DNA from: Limnomonas spitsbergensis
Taxonomy: Eukaryota; Chlorophyta; Chlorophyceae; Chlamydomonadales
Direction: 5' to 3'
DNA: 64,000 nucleotides
NCBI GenBank assembly: GCA_037349105.1
Contig: JAYJMM010000016.1
Location: 1,612,001-1,676,000, forward strand
Part shown: one piece after another, positions 1-10,812 of the stretch
Position numbering within the stretch: position 1 is the first letter of the stretch
How the letters are laid out: each line of letters starts with the position of its first letter
The notes under the pieces: generated by a model
What the model saw: the letters and a program-made list of their open reading frames with translations, nothing else
The model's database searches: none
What the model was told of the DNA's origin: nothing
Program-made: the position numbers and the translations under genes

Positions 1-101
1 AGACTGAAGTGACAGCCACTACAGCGCGCTTCGACGCCTCCAGAAGAGGATTTGCTGCATCGGAGACTCGTCTTAGACAGGTGCCCTAGTTCTCGCACAC
101 C

Positions 102-3100
102 ATGTCTCTTGGATCCTGCTCCTCCCTTGTACTGGTGCTGGTGTTAGCAATCTCAACTGGGAGCGTGTGCTGCCTCAAAGTTCGAATTGGAGTCGGTGTG
201 ACGGAGTGCGTGACGGAGTATGTAAAGGCAGATCATTTTACGGTGCGGGCGGGCACAATTTCAGTTGGGGCACCAGGAAACAGGGCAGGGGACAATGGAA
301 ATCTTGGGAGATTGACGGGGCCCGAAAGCAGTTGACTGAGGCTTATGCGCTTTGGATCTGCAACTTTAAGCGCAAACCAGAAGTAGCGGTTTGCTCTACT
401 TCTGCCATTGCCAACGCAAGTGATGTGAGGACATGCACTGTCTGCAGCTTCTAATTGTTCGAAACCAATAATCGATATTTGATCTGTAAACGCTAGATTC
501 CCGGACCAAGGATCGACACCAGGATTACCGTATCGGGCGTCAGTCAATACTACTCGCCCTTCCTGACAGTCAAGGTCTGCAGGGGATGCATGGGATCACC
601 ATGACGGGCACGAAGCAATGCATGGACCTGCCTCATTGCATGGGGGGGGACCATTCTGATGCATGTATGGCATCATGCGTAGTGCCAAAATGCATGCATG
701 TGTTACTGTATTTAGAGTCTGGGTCTCGCGGGATCACCCTGATGCGCAACATTGCTATGCATGCATGGAGCTGCTTGCTTCCATTTAGGGGGGGGCCCAT
801 CCTGGTATATCCATCAAAAACATGCGACCTACCGCATGCATGCATGAGCACATTTCAAGTCTGCTGATCTGGCATGGCCTTCTGTTCGACTGTCATGATA
901 ACAGCATGCATGTGCGTGCTGACCTTAGCCATCAGCATGGCTAAAGGCTGTTGGCCCCCCATCCTTGACAGATGCATTGGCAGCATGGCCAAGCATCACC
1001 TTGTGGCACTTTACCCTTCATGTTCCCTGTCCTGCCCCAGGCTTGCATCAGCTGCATCCACGCTACTAACCATCAAAATTGAGCATCTTGCTCTTACATC
1101 CATCTCTGTTTCTCTCTGAGCAGCTGCTGGGGCCGCACAAGGCAACGCTGTGGGAGCAAGCACACATCTATAATGATGCCCACATCAACGTGGCAGCACA
1201 TGGGCCCGGGAGATATGAGATGTGGTGAGAGCTTGGGGCATGGACCCAGCATTGGGGCTGTGATGATAAAGCAATATACCTATATACAGCGTCGTCTCAC
1301 GCCGGCCCCGGGTGTAATCAGATCTTCGGATTGTGTGGCCAATAATTTACTGGATAGCCAGGGCTGGGCACCCAGCATGGAGGCTTTAACAACCTACCCG
1401 TATCATTGCTCATCATTGCACCCATTGAAATCCAGTCAAGCTCGATGGTGGCTGACGGTGCTGTGGGGGGCTGCGGCACAGTGCTACACCTGGGCCCTGG
1501 CCAAGAGCCGAAAGAAAGGCTCCATGCACGGCCTTCCACCTGCACCTGCGCCAGGTCAACCTCTGGCCTCGATCTCAAATCTTCATTTTTAGTGCGCCTG
1601 CCTGTGTCTGCTACATCGAGCTGAGTTCTCATCAGCCTGCATTCCCAGCGCCTGGTCCCTGCGCCCTCCAGTTTCTCAAACCCTTAACCCAAACACTGGT
1701 TCTCCCCCCACCAGCTTCACAAACCCGCGCGACAGCCGGTCGGACGCTGTGGTGGACCTGGTTTATTTCACGCTAGCTCACCTGAGGAATGCCAAGGGTG
1801 GTGTGATGATCCCCAAGGGTACTGAGGCCACCAGGTGGGTGGTATGATGATCCCCAAGGGTACTGAGGCCACCAGGTGGGTGGTGTGATGATCCCCAAGG
1901 GTACTGCGGCCACCAGGTGGGTGGTGTGATGATGCCCAAGGGTACTGAGGCCACCAGGTGGGTGGTGTGATGATGCCCAAGGGTACTGAGGCCACCAGGT
2001 GGGTGGTGTGATGATCCCCAAGGGTACTGATGCCAACAGGTGGGTGGTGTGATGATGCCCAAGGGTACTGAGGCCACCAGGTGGGTGGTGTGATGATCCA
2101 CAAGGGTACTGAGGCCACCAGGTGGGTGGTGTGATGATGCCAAAGGGTACTGAGGCCACCAGGTGGGTGGTGTGATGATCCCCAAGGGTACTGAGGCCAC
2201 CAGGTGGATGGTGTGATGATCCACAAGGGTACTGAGGCCACCAGGTGGGTGGTGTGATGATCCCCAAGGGTACTGAGGCCACCAGGTGGGTGGTGTGCTG
2301 ATGCCAAAGGGTACTGAGGCCACCAGGTGGGTGGCGTGATGATCCCCAAGGGTACTGAGGCCACCAGGTGGGTGGTGTGATGATGCCAAAGGGTACTGAG
2401 GCCACCAGGTGGGTGGTGTGATGATCCCCAAGGGTACTGAGGCCACCAGGTGGGTGGTGTGATGATCCCCAAGGGTACTGAGGCCACCAGGTGGGTGGTG
2501 TGATGATCCCCAAGGGTACTGAGGCCACCAGGTGGGTGGTGTGATGATCCCCAAGGGTACTGAGGCCACCAGGTGGGTGGTGTGATGATCCCCAAGGGTA
2601 CTGAGGCCACCAGGTGGGTGGTGTGATGATGCCAAAGGGTACTGAGGCCACCAGGTGGGTGGTGTGATGATCCCCAAGGGTACTGAGGCCACCAGGTGGG
2701 TGGTGTGATGATCCCCAAGGGTACTGAGGCCACCAGGTGGGTGGTGTGATGATCCCCAATGGTACTGAGGCCACCAGGTGGGTAGTGTGATGATCCCCAA
2801 GGGTACTGAGGACACCAGGTGGGTGGTGTGATGAACCCTTAATGGTACTGAGGCCACCAGGTGGGTGGCGTGATGATCCCCAAGGGTACTGAGGCCACCA
2901 GGTGGGTGGTGTGATGATCCACAAGGGTACTGAGGCCACCAGGTGGGTGGCGTGATGATCCCCAAGGTTACTGAGGCCACCAGGTGGGTGGTGTGATGAT
3001 CCCCAAGGGTACTGAGGCCACCAGGTGGGTGGTGTGATGATCCCCAAGGGTACTGAGGCCACCAGGTGGGTGGTGTGATGATCCACAAGGGTACTGAGGC

Positions 3101-6100
3101 CACCAGGTGGGTGGTGTGATGATCCCCAAGGGTACTGAGGCCACCAGGTGGGTGGTGTGATGATCCCCAAGGGTACTGAGGCCACCAGGTGGGTGGTGTG
3201 ATGATCCCCAAGGGTACTGAGGCCACCAGGTGGGTGGTGTGATGATCCCCAAGGGTACTGATGCCACCAGGGGGGTGGCGTGATGATCCCCAAGGGTACT
3301 GAGGCCACCAGGTGGGTAGTGTGATGATCCCCAATGGTACTGAGGCCACCAGGTGGGTGGCGTGATGATCCCCAATGGTACTGAGGCCACCAGGTGGGTG
3401 GTGTGATGATCCCCAAGGGTACTGAGGCCACCAGGTGGGTGGTGTGATGATCCCCAAGGGTACTGAGGCCACCAGGTGGGTGGCGTGATGATCCCCAAGG
3501 GTACTGAGGCCACCAGGTGGGTGGTGTGATGATCCCCAAGGGTACTGAGGCCACCAGGTGGGTGATGTGATGATCCACAAGGGTACTGAGGCCACCAGGT
3601 GGGTGGCGTGATGATCCACAAGGGTACTGAGGCCACCAGGTGGGTGGCGTGATGATCCCCAAGGGTACTGAGGCCACCAGGTGGGTGGTGTGATGATCCC
3701 CAAGGGTACTGAGGCCACCAGGTGGGTGGTGTGATGATCCACAAGGGTACTGAGGCCACCAGGTGGGTGGTGTGATGATGCCAAAGGGTACTGAGGCCAC
3801 CAGGTGGGTGGTGTGATGATCCCCAAGGGTACTGAGGCCACCAGGTGGATGGTGTGATGATCCACAAGGGTACTGAGGCCACCAGGTGGGTGGTGTGATG
3901 ATCCCCAAGGGTACTGAGGCCACCAGGTGGGTGGTGTGATGATGCCAAAGGGTACTGAGGCCACCAGGTGGGTGGCGTGATGATCCCCAAGGGTACTGAG
4001 GCCACCAGGTGGGTGGTGTGATGATGCCAAAGGGTACTGAGGCCACCAGGTGGGTGGTGTGATGATCCCCAAGGGTACTGAGGCCACCAGGTGGGTGGTG
4101 TGATGATCCCCAAGGGTACTGAGGCCACCAGGTGGGTGGCGTGATGATCCCCAAGGGTACTGAGGCCACCAGGTGGGTGGTGTGATGATCCCCAAGGGTA
4201 CTGAGGCCACCAGGTGGGTGGTGTGATGATCCCCAAGGGTACTGAGGCCACCAGGTGGGTGGTGTGATGATGCCAAAGGGTACTGAGGCCACCAGGTGGG
4301 TGGTGTGATGATCCCCAAGGGTACTGAGGCCACCAGGTGGGTGGTGTGATGATCCCCAAGGGTACTGAGGCCACCAGGTGGGTGGTGTGATGATCCCCAA
4401 TGGTACTGAGGCCACCAGGTGGGTAGTGTGATGATCCCCAAGGGTACTGAGGCCACCAGGTGGGTGGTGTGATGAACCCTTAATGGTACTGAGGCCACCA
4501 GGTGGGTGGCGTGATGATCCCCAAGGGTACTGAGGCCACCAGGTGGGTGGTGTGATGATCCACAAGGGTACTGAGGCCACCAGGTGGGTGGCGTGATGAT
4601 CCCCAAGGTTACTGAGGCCACCAGGTGGGTGGTGTGATGATCCCCAAGGGTACTGAGGCCACCAGGTGGGTGGTGTGATGATCCCCAAGGGTACTGAGGC
4701 CACCAGGTGGGTGGTGTGATGATCCACAAGGGTACTGAGGCCACCAGGTGGGTGGTGTGATGATCCACAAGGGTACTGAGGCCACCAGGTGGGTGGTGTG
4801 ATGATCCCCAAGGGTACTGAGGCCACCAGGTGGGTGGTGTGATGATCCCCAAGGGTACTGAGGCCACCAGGTGGGTGGTGTGATGATCCCCAAGGGTACT
4901 GATGCCACCAGGGGGGTGGCGTGATGATCCCCAAGGGTACTGAGGCCACCAGGTGGGTAGTGTGATGATCCCCAATGGTACTGAGGCCACCAGGTGGGTG
5001 GCGTGATGATCCCCAATGGTACTGAGGCCACCAGGTGGGTGGTGTGATGATCCCCAAGGGTACTGAGGCCACCAGGTGGGTGGTATGATGATCCCCAAGG
5101 GTACTGAGGCCACCAGGTGGGTGGCGTGATGATCCCCAATGGTACTGAGGCCACCAGGTGGGTGGTGTGATGATCCACAAGGGTACTGAGGCCACCAGGT
5201 GGGTGATGTGATGATCCACAAGGGTACTGAGGCCACCAGGTGGGTGGCGTGATGATCCACAAGGGTACTGAGGCCACCAGGTGGGTGGCGTGATGATCCC
5301 CAAGGGTACTGAGGCCACCAGGTGGGTGGTGTGATGATCCCCAAGGGTACTGAGGCCACCAGGTGGGTGGTGTGATGATCCACAAGGGTACTGAGGCCAC
5401 CAGGTGGGTGGTGTGATGATGCCAAAGGGTACTGAGGCCACCAGGTGGGTGGTGTGATGATGCCAAAGGGTACTGAGGCCACCAGGGGGGTGGCGTGATG
5501 ATCCCCAAGGGTACTGAGGCCACCAGGTGGGTGGTGTGATGATCCCCAAGGGTACTGAGGCCACCAGGTGGGTGGTGTGATGATCCCCAATGGTACTGAG
5601 GCCACCAGGGGGGTAGTGTGATGATCCCCAAGGGTACTGAGGCCACCAGGTGGGTGGTGTGATGATCCCCAAGGGTACTGAGGCCACCAGGTGGGTGGTG
5701 TGATGATCCACAAGGGTACTGAGGCCACCAGGTGGGTGGTGTGATGATCCCCAAGGGTACTGAGGCCACCAGGTGGGTGGTGTGATGATCCCCAAGGGTA
5801 CTGAGGCCACCAGGTGGGTGGTGTGATGATCCCCAAGGGTACTGAGGCCACCAGGTGGGTGGTGTGATGATCCCCAAGGGTACTGATGCCACCAGGGGGG
5901 TGGCGTGATGATCCCCAAGGGTACTGAGGCCACCAGGTGGGTAGTGTGATGATCCCCAATGGTACTGAGGCCACCAGGTGGGTGGCGTGATGATCCCCAA
6001 TGGTACTGAGGCCACCAGGTGGGTGGTGTGATGATCCCCAAGGGTACTGAGGCCACCAGGTGGGTGGTGTGATGATCCCCAAGGGTACTGAGGCCACCAG

Positions 6101-9100
6101 GTGGGTGGTGTGATGATCCCCAAGGGTACTGAGGCCACCAGGTGGGTGGTGTGATGATCCCCAAGGGTACTGAGGCCACCAGGTGGGTGGCGTGATGATC
6201 CCCAAGGGTACTGAGGCCACCAGGTGGGTGGTGTGATGATCCACAAGGGTACTGAGGCCACCAGGTGGGTGGTGTGATGATGCCAAAGGGTACTGAGGCC
6301 ACCAGGTGGGTGGTGTGATGATCCCCAAGGGTACTGAGGCCACCAGGGGGGTGGTGTGATGATCCCCAAGGGTACTGAGGCCACCAGGTGGGTGGCGTGA
6401 TGATCCCCAAGTGTACTGAGGCCACCAGGTGGGTGGCGTGATGATCCCCAAGGGTACTGAGGCCACCAGGTGGGTGGTGTGATGATCCCCAAGGGTACTG
6501 AGGCCACCAGGTGGGTGGTGTGATGATCCCCAAGGGTACTGAGGCCACCAGGTGGGTGGTGTGATGATCCCCAAGGGTACTGAGGCCACCAGGTGGGTGG
6601 TGTGATGATCCCCAAGGGTACTGAGGCCACCAGGTGGGTGGCGTGATGATCCCCAAGGGTACTGAGGCCACCAGGTGGGTGGCGTGATGATCCCCAAGGG
6701 TACTGAGGCCACCAGGTGGGTGGTGTGATGATCCACAAGGGTACTGAGGCCACCAGGTGGGTGATGTGATGATCCACAAGGGTACTGAGGCCACCAGGTG
6801 GGTGGTGTGATGATCCCCAAGGGTATTGAGGCCACCAGGTGGGTGGTGTGATGATCCCCAAGGGTACTGAGGCCACCAGGGGGGTGGCGTGATGATCCAC
6901 AAGGGTACTGAGGCCACCAGGTGGGTGGTGTGATGATCCCCAAGGGTACTGAGGCCACCAGGTGGGTGGTGTGATGATCCCCAAGGGTACTGAGGCCACC
7001 AGGTGGGTGGTGTGATGATCCCCAAGGGTACTGAGGCCACCAGGTGGGTGGTGTGATGATGCCAAAGGGTACTGAGGCCACCAGGTGGGTGGTGTGATGA
7101 TGCCCAAGGGTACTGAGGCCACCAGGTAGGTGGTATGATAATGCCCAAGGGTACTGAGGCCACCGGGTGGGTGGTGTGATGATGCCCAAGGGTACTGAGG
7201 CCACCAGGTGGGTGGTGTGATGATCCCCAAGGGTACTGAGGCCACCAGGTGGGTGGCGTGATGATCCCGAAGGGTACTGAGGCCACCAGGTGGGTGGTGT
7301 GATGATGCCAAAGGGTACTGAGGCCACCAGGTGGGTGGTGTGATGATCCCCAAGGGTACTGAGGCCACCAGGTGGGTAGTGTGATGATCCTCAAGGGTAC
7401 TGAGGCGACCAGGTGGGTGGTGTGATGATCCCCAATGGTACTGAGGCCACCAGGTGGGTAGTGTGATGATCCCCAAGGGTACTGAGGCCACCAGGTGGGT
7501 GGTGTGATGATGCCAAAGGGTACTGAGGCCACCAGGTGGGTGGTGTGATGATGCCAAAGGGTACTGAGGCCACCAGGTGGGTGGTGTGATGATCCCCAAG
7601 GGTACTGAGGCCAACAGGTGAGTAGTGTGATGATCCGTAAGGACGTCTTGGAAACCAGGTGGGTGAGATGGTGACGTGATTGCCGGCATTCACAAAGGAC
7701 GCCCACTTCAGGTGCATGACTGACGGAAGTCATGCGCATGGACCGCGACATTTTACCCTAGGGCAGGGGGCCCTGGGGCATGAATGGCCTGGTGCTGGTT
7801 CAAGTATTGCTCCTGGTCCTTACAGGAAGCGGACCTGGTGGAAGGACGGGTGACATGGGACTGTCCTGTTTTGCAGAGGTACTTTGTCCAGCACAATGGT
7901 GGAAGGGTGCAGGCCTGAATGAATGACTTTGCAGTGTGGGGCTGTCCATTTTTGCTGGAAGGATGTGGCCCTAAGGCGGTGAGACCCTGTTGAGCATGCA
8001 CCCTGCTTTGCTCTGGCTGCCCATGTCTTCCTGCTGCCCCCTGCCCGCTGTCTCTCCGCAGTGGCCCAACTCACCACAGTCACCAGAGAACCCAGTGTAC
8101 ACTGAGGGCTGGTTCATCTCATTCTCTCCTAGTGCTTCTACCTCTCAAACCGGTTTAAGGCACCTGTCCCATGCATCGAATCTGATGCTTCGCTGAACTT
8201 GAAAACCTTAAAATCCGCAGGTGGAATTTAGTGGCTCATCCTGATGATATTGATGCGGACCAGCGTCCAATCATGTCCAGTTTGGGATTCCTGTTGTGCA
8301 TGCTCCTGCGTTACTCCGGCTGCCAATTCCCTCATGGCCCCCTTCTGATCGCCCTCCTACACAGGTCAACGCAAATGGCTCTTTCTGAGGACATCGATGC
8401 GGCCCAGCGCACCATCATGTCCATGTCAGAGTTCTTGTTGCACACCCTCCTGCTTCACCCAGACTGCCTGTTCCCTCATGGCCCCCGCCTGATGGCCCTC
8501 CTTCACAGGTCGACCCAAGTGGCTCATTCTGAGGACATCAATGCAGCCCAGCGCACCATCATGTCCATGTCAGAATTCCTGGAGGTCATCAGCGGCTCGC
8601 AACGCTTCCTGCAGCGCAAGCTGGACAGGCACAAAGAGACTATGGTAAGGGAGGGCTCAAAGGGTCATAGGGTTAAGGTTGTTACCCCTGAACCCTTATC
8701 CGTAAGATGGGCAGGCACAAAGAGACAATGGTGAGGGAGGGTACAAAGGGTTTTAGGGTTAAGGTAGTTAACCTTGGACCTTTTTTTATTAGGATGGAAA
8801 GGCACAAAGAGACGATGGTAAGGCGGGGCTCAAAGGGTTATAAGGTTAAGGTTGTTTACCCCTATCCGAAAGATGGACAGGCACAAAGAGACCGTGGTAA
8901 GGGAAGGCTAAAGGATAAGGTTTAGGTTGAACCCTAAACTGTAAATTGTAAGCTGGACAGGCATAACACAAGGTTATGGCTCAAGGGTTAACTTTTGTAT
9001 CGCTTGACCCCTTCGCTGCAAGCAGGGCAGGCGCAAAGAGGCCTAGTGAGGGAGGGTTCAAAGGTTTGATGGTTTAGTTTTGAACCCTTTTTGCCAAATT

Positions 9101-9645
9101 TAAAGCGGCATAGGCACAGGCAGACCATGTGAACGTAGAGCTCAAGCAAGAGTGCTGCCAGCATCCTGAGGGTCTGGATTTAAGCCAACATAAGTTGCTA
9201 AAGCAAACAAGGAGGAGCAGGAGGTTGGATAAGGGGATAATGGACAGGGTACGGTTGTCGGACTCGTCAATCTCTGGCCACAACCTGTCAGGTGAAAAAA
9301 CTGCTCAGTCACTATTGTATCTTGGACTGCTATTGCATGGGATGTGGGGTGCCTGCTGCGGCCTTGAAGTTTGAAAGCAAGCAGGCACGATACGCTTTCA
9401 GATTTCCATGTTGAGATTCATTGACCGTCTGACCTGTCTGATTGCCGTCCTTTTGTTGCATTGGCTGTTGCAACGGTCTGATTGCTGTTCCGTTGTTGCA
9501 CTGGATGTTGCAGGTCAGCAACAGCCGCCGCGCTGTCGGCTACGCTCTGCTGGAGGCGGCCGCGTTGATCATGCTGGTGGTCGTCCAAGTGCTGACCATA
9601 ACAAAGTTCTTTGAGGGCGGGCGGGTCAAGATTATCACCGTGTAA
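102..9645 (+). CDS. emp24/gp25L/p24 (GOLD-domain) cargo receptor, multi-exon
   Basis: p24 proteins are single-pass membrane receptors of the early secretory pathway that cycle between ER and Golgi in COPI/COPII vesicles. Exons seen: 102 to about 241 or slightly beyond (ATG, a hydrophobic signal peptide, then LKVRIGVGVTECVTEY, the start of a GOLD domain with its first Cys); 1124-1224 (ends GPGRYEM, splitting the second Cys); 1715-1797 (CFTNPRDSRSDAVVD, the classic end of GOLD); 8520-8644 (AHSEDINAAQRTIMSMSEFL, coiled coil); 9514-9645 (AVGYALLEAAALIMLVVV membrane helix, then a KFFEGGR tail with the FF sorting motif, stop TAA). Phases agree: TG+C, G+TG and phase 0. The parts total about 200 residues, normal for the family. 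A short piece between the first two exons (242-1123) may be missing from this model. Assignment to the family is firm; the subfamily is not. Confidence 0.85.
242..1123. other. First intron region of the p24 gene; possible small exon not resolved
   Basis: This stretch lies between the signal-peptide exon and the exon at 1124. It has no convincing protein similarity. It is rich in GCATGC/GCATGG motifs (about 586-1000) and ends in a good pyrimidine tract and CAG acceptor just before 1124. A donor-like GTGCGG follows the ACG ending at 241. The GOLD domain would need roughly 10 more residues, which a small exon here could supply. Confidence 0.4.
1225..1714. other. Second intron of the p24 gene
   Basis: It begins with GTGAGAGC directly after a split TG|C codon and ends CCCCCCACCAG before 1715. 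The phase agreement makes these borders convincing. No other feature is seen inside. Confidence 0.7.
1798..7660. repeat. 41-bp minisatellite, about 143 copies, inside the third p24 intron
   Basis: Near-perfect tandem copies of a 41-bp unit reading GGTGTGATGATCCCCAAGGG, then TACTGAGGCCACCAGGTGGG, then T. The array starts directly at the 3' border of the exon ending at 1797, whose last bases (CTGAGGAATGCCAAGGGTGG) resemble the unit, so the array seems to have grown from the exon/donor junction. Recurrent variants (CCACAAGGG, GCCAAAGGG, CCCAATGGT, GGCGTG) and a longer variant (GAACCCTTAATGG at about 2830 and 4473) mark higher-order duplication of blocks. The last units decay at about 7640. Confidence 0.97.
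7661..8231. other. Remainder of the third p24 intron
   Basis: Unique sequence between the end of the 41-bp array and the first copy of the 144-bp junction repeat. The bases ATTTAG at 8226-8231 form a possible acceptor. No coding signal that I can support. Confidence 0.5.
8232..8519 (+). repeat. 144-bp in-frame repeat of intron end plus exon start (two copies upstream of the real exon)
   Basis: Copies start at 8232, 8376 and 8520, exactly 144 bp apart. Each has a pyrimidine-rich stretch ending in CACAGGT, then the start of the coiled-coil exon (SEDI.AAQRTIMSMSEFL). 144 is divisible by three and all copies stay open in the exon frame, so the region reads as one ORF from 8231. Copy 1 has a better AG acceptor (ATTTAG before 8232) than copy 2 (CAAATGG, no AG). 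The exon may therefore start at 8520, giving a normal-length protein, or at 8232, adding 96 residues. Confidence 0.85.
8620..9130. repeat. Degenerate 70-90 bp tandem repeat carrying the donor side of the p24 coiled-coil exon
   Basis: The exon end GGCACAAAGAGACTATG|GTAAGG at 8628-8650 recurs at about 8712, 8801, 8881, 8960 (decayed), 9028 and 9113, each followed by a GGGAGGGCTCAAAGGGTT-like stretch. The first four copies keep a GTRAGG donor, so alternative donors are available downstream of the true one. Confidence 0.85.
9436..9513. repeat. 39-bp duplication of the acceptor region of the last p24 exon
   Basis: GTCTGATTGCCGTCCTTTTG... is repeated as GTCTGATTGCTGTTCCGTTG..., both copies ending in a TTGCA-type acceptor. 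The second copy (TTGCAG at 9508-9513) is the one that joins to the last exon. Confidence 0.75.
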
Positions 9646-9710
9646 CTGAAAGGTGCTGTCCATTACAAAGTCTTATGAGAGCGGTCAGGTGGAGATTATA
9701 ATAGTGTATT
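9588..9710. repeat. About 55-bp imperfect duplication covering the stop-codon end of the p24 gene
   Basis: The segment CATAACAAAGTTCTTTGAGG to ATTATCACCGTGTAA recurs just downstream as CATTACAAAGTCTTATGAGA to ATTATAATAGTGTATT. The second copy lies in the 3' untranslated region. Confidence 0.6.
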
Positions 9711-10812
9711 GCACGGGGGGAGATAGTGACGGTGTGGCGGACGTAAGGGGGGGAAAATGGGGTGGCAGGCATCCGAGGTAGTGTAGTGCTGTAAGGAGAG
9801 GTGTTGCGGATGGGCAAAATGCAATGACATGTGCCCCTGTCTTAATCCGAATCAAACTAGCTTCACTGCATGGACTTCTGTGATGATTGTGTAGGTGAAG
9901 TGACATGTGAGCCGACAAGCGCAAGTTGGAAAACACATCTCTAGGGGGCGGAATTGGTTTTGACAACCTAGTACTTTCGTGTTAAATGAGCTGTGGGGCA
10001 GCTGTTTCAATTGAATTTGGCCGTGTGGAACGTGGAGACATACACGACGACCACATGCAATCCTTTCAAAACAGCCTCCTGGAGACCATCGCTGCGCCTG
10101 CTCGCTGAGACGGTGACATAATGGGATCAGATTTTAGACAGCAAAGGCACACCTGTTACAAATTTACAATTGGCATGCCTTCGGGAAAGGAACGTACTGG
10201 AGCCACCATGTTCCCTCCAGACAGTATTTGTACCCGGTATTTGCTTCCTTGACTTCAAGCCAGGCATTGAGAAGGGAGAGAAAAATTGGCACAATATAGA
10301 CTACACATACAGTACCAGTACGAGCTTCTTGTGCAGGGCCCAAAATGCATTGCGCATGTTACATAAATGTCAATGACATTACCCCCCTGGGCCCTGCTCA
10401 AGAGGGCTCGGACGCGTCCAACCGTCTGGTTTCATGTTAAATAAATGTGCATGTCAGGTGGCTCATGATGATCACAAACAGGTCACAAAGTCTGCCATTG
10501 AAACCGTGCTGTGATTCCACCCCCACCCTCGTCTCTGTACATGTGTTGAAGCCTTTGGAGGCACACTTACGGGGTGTTGGCATTTCACAACTGTCACGAC
10601 CAGTGCTGTGTAATTAAGCCGCAATTCAGCAATCGTGTACGTAAGTACGGTTTCTTGCGGGTCATAGTAGCTGAATTGCCTTGAAATTACGGTGACTGAT
10701 TCTCAGCTACGCAATTCAGCTACCATAAGGACCGTAATCGGCACAGCATTGGTCACGGCACAAGGTGGCAGTCGCTACCACTCCTCATATACCGTACTGA
10801 AGGGGAAAGCCA
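9646..10812. other. Convergent intergenic region between p24 and IFT43
   Basis: Both genes end into this stretch. Apart from the stop-end duplication and a hairpin at 10667-10723 I see no gene. The short ORFs here lack family resemblance or splice context. Confidence 0.6.
10667..10723. repeat. Perfect 13-bp inverted repeat (hairpin)
   Basis: GTAGCTGAATTGC at 10667-10679 and its exact complement GCAATTCAGCTAC at 10711-10723, separated by 31 bp. A third partial copy, GCAATTCAGC, lies at 10621-10630. It may be a small palindromic element or a 3'-end structure. Confidence 0.8.

Noticed and set aside
1798..7660. CRISPR array
   Set aside because: The 41-bp units are contiguous with no unique spacers, and the context is eukaryotic.
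1773..7751. Giant repeat-protein genes of 1992, 1849 and 1026 codons on the minus strand
   Set aside because: They are by-products of a stop-free 41-bp unit read in three frames and lie in an intron of the plus-strand p24 gene.
8707..8925. Lys-rich ORF (RHKETMVREG repeats) as a coding repeat
   Set aside because: It is exon-end plus donor DNA repeated in the intron; each unit contains a GTRAGG donor and the frame is not kept throughout.
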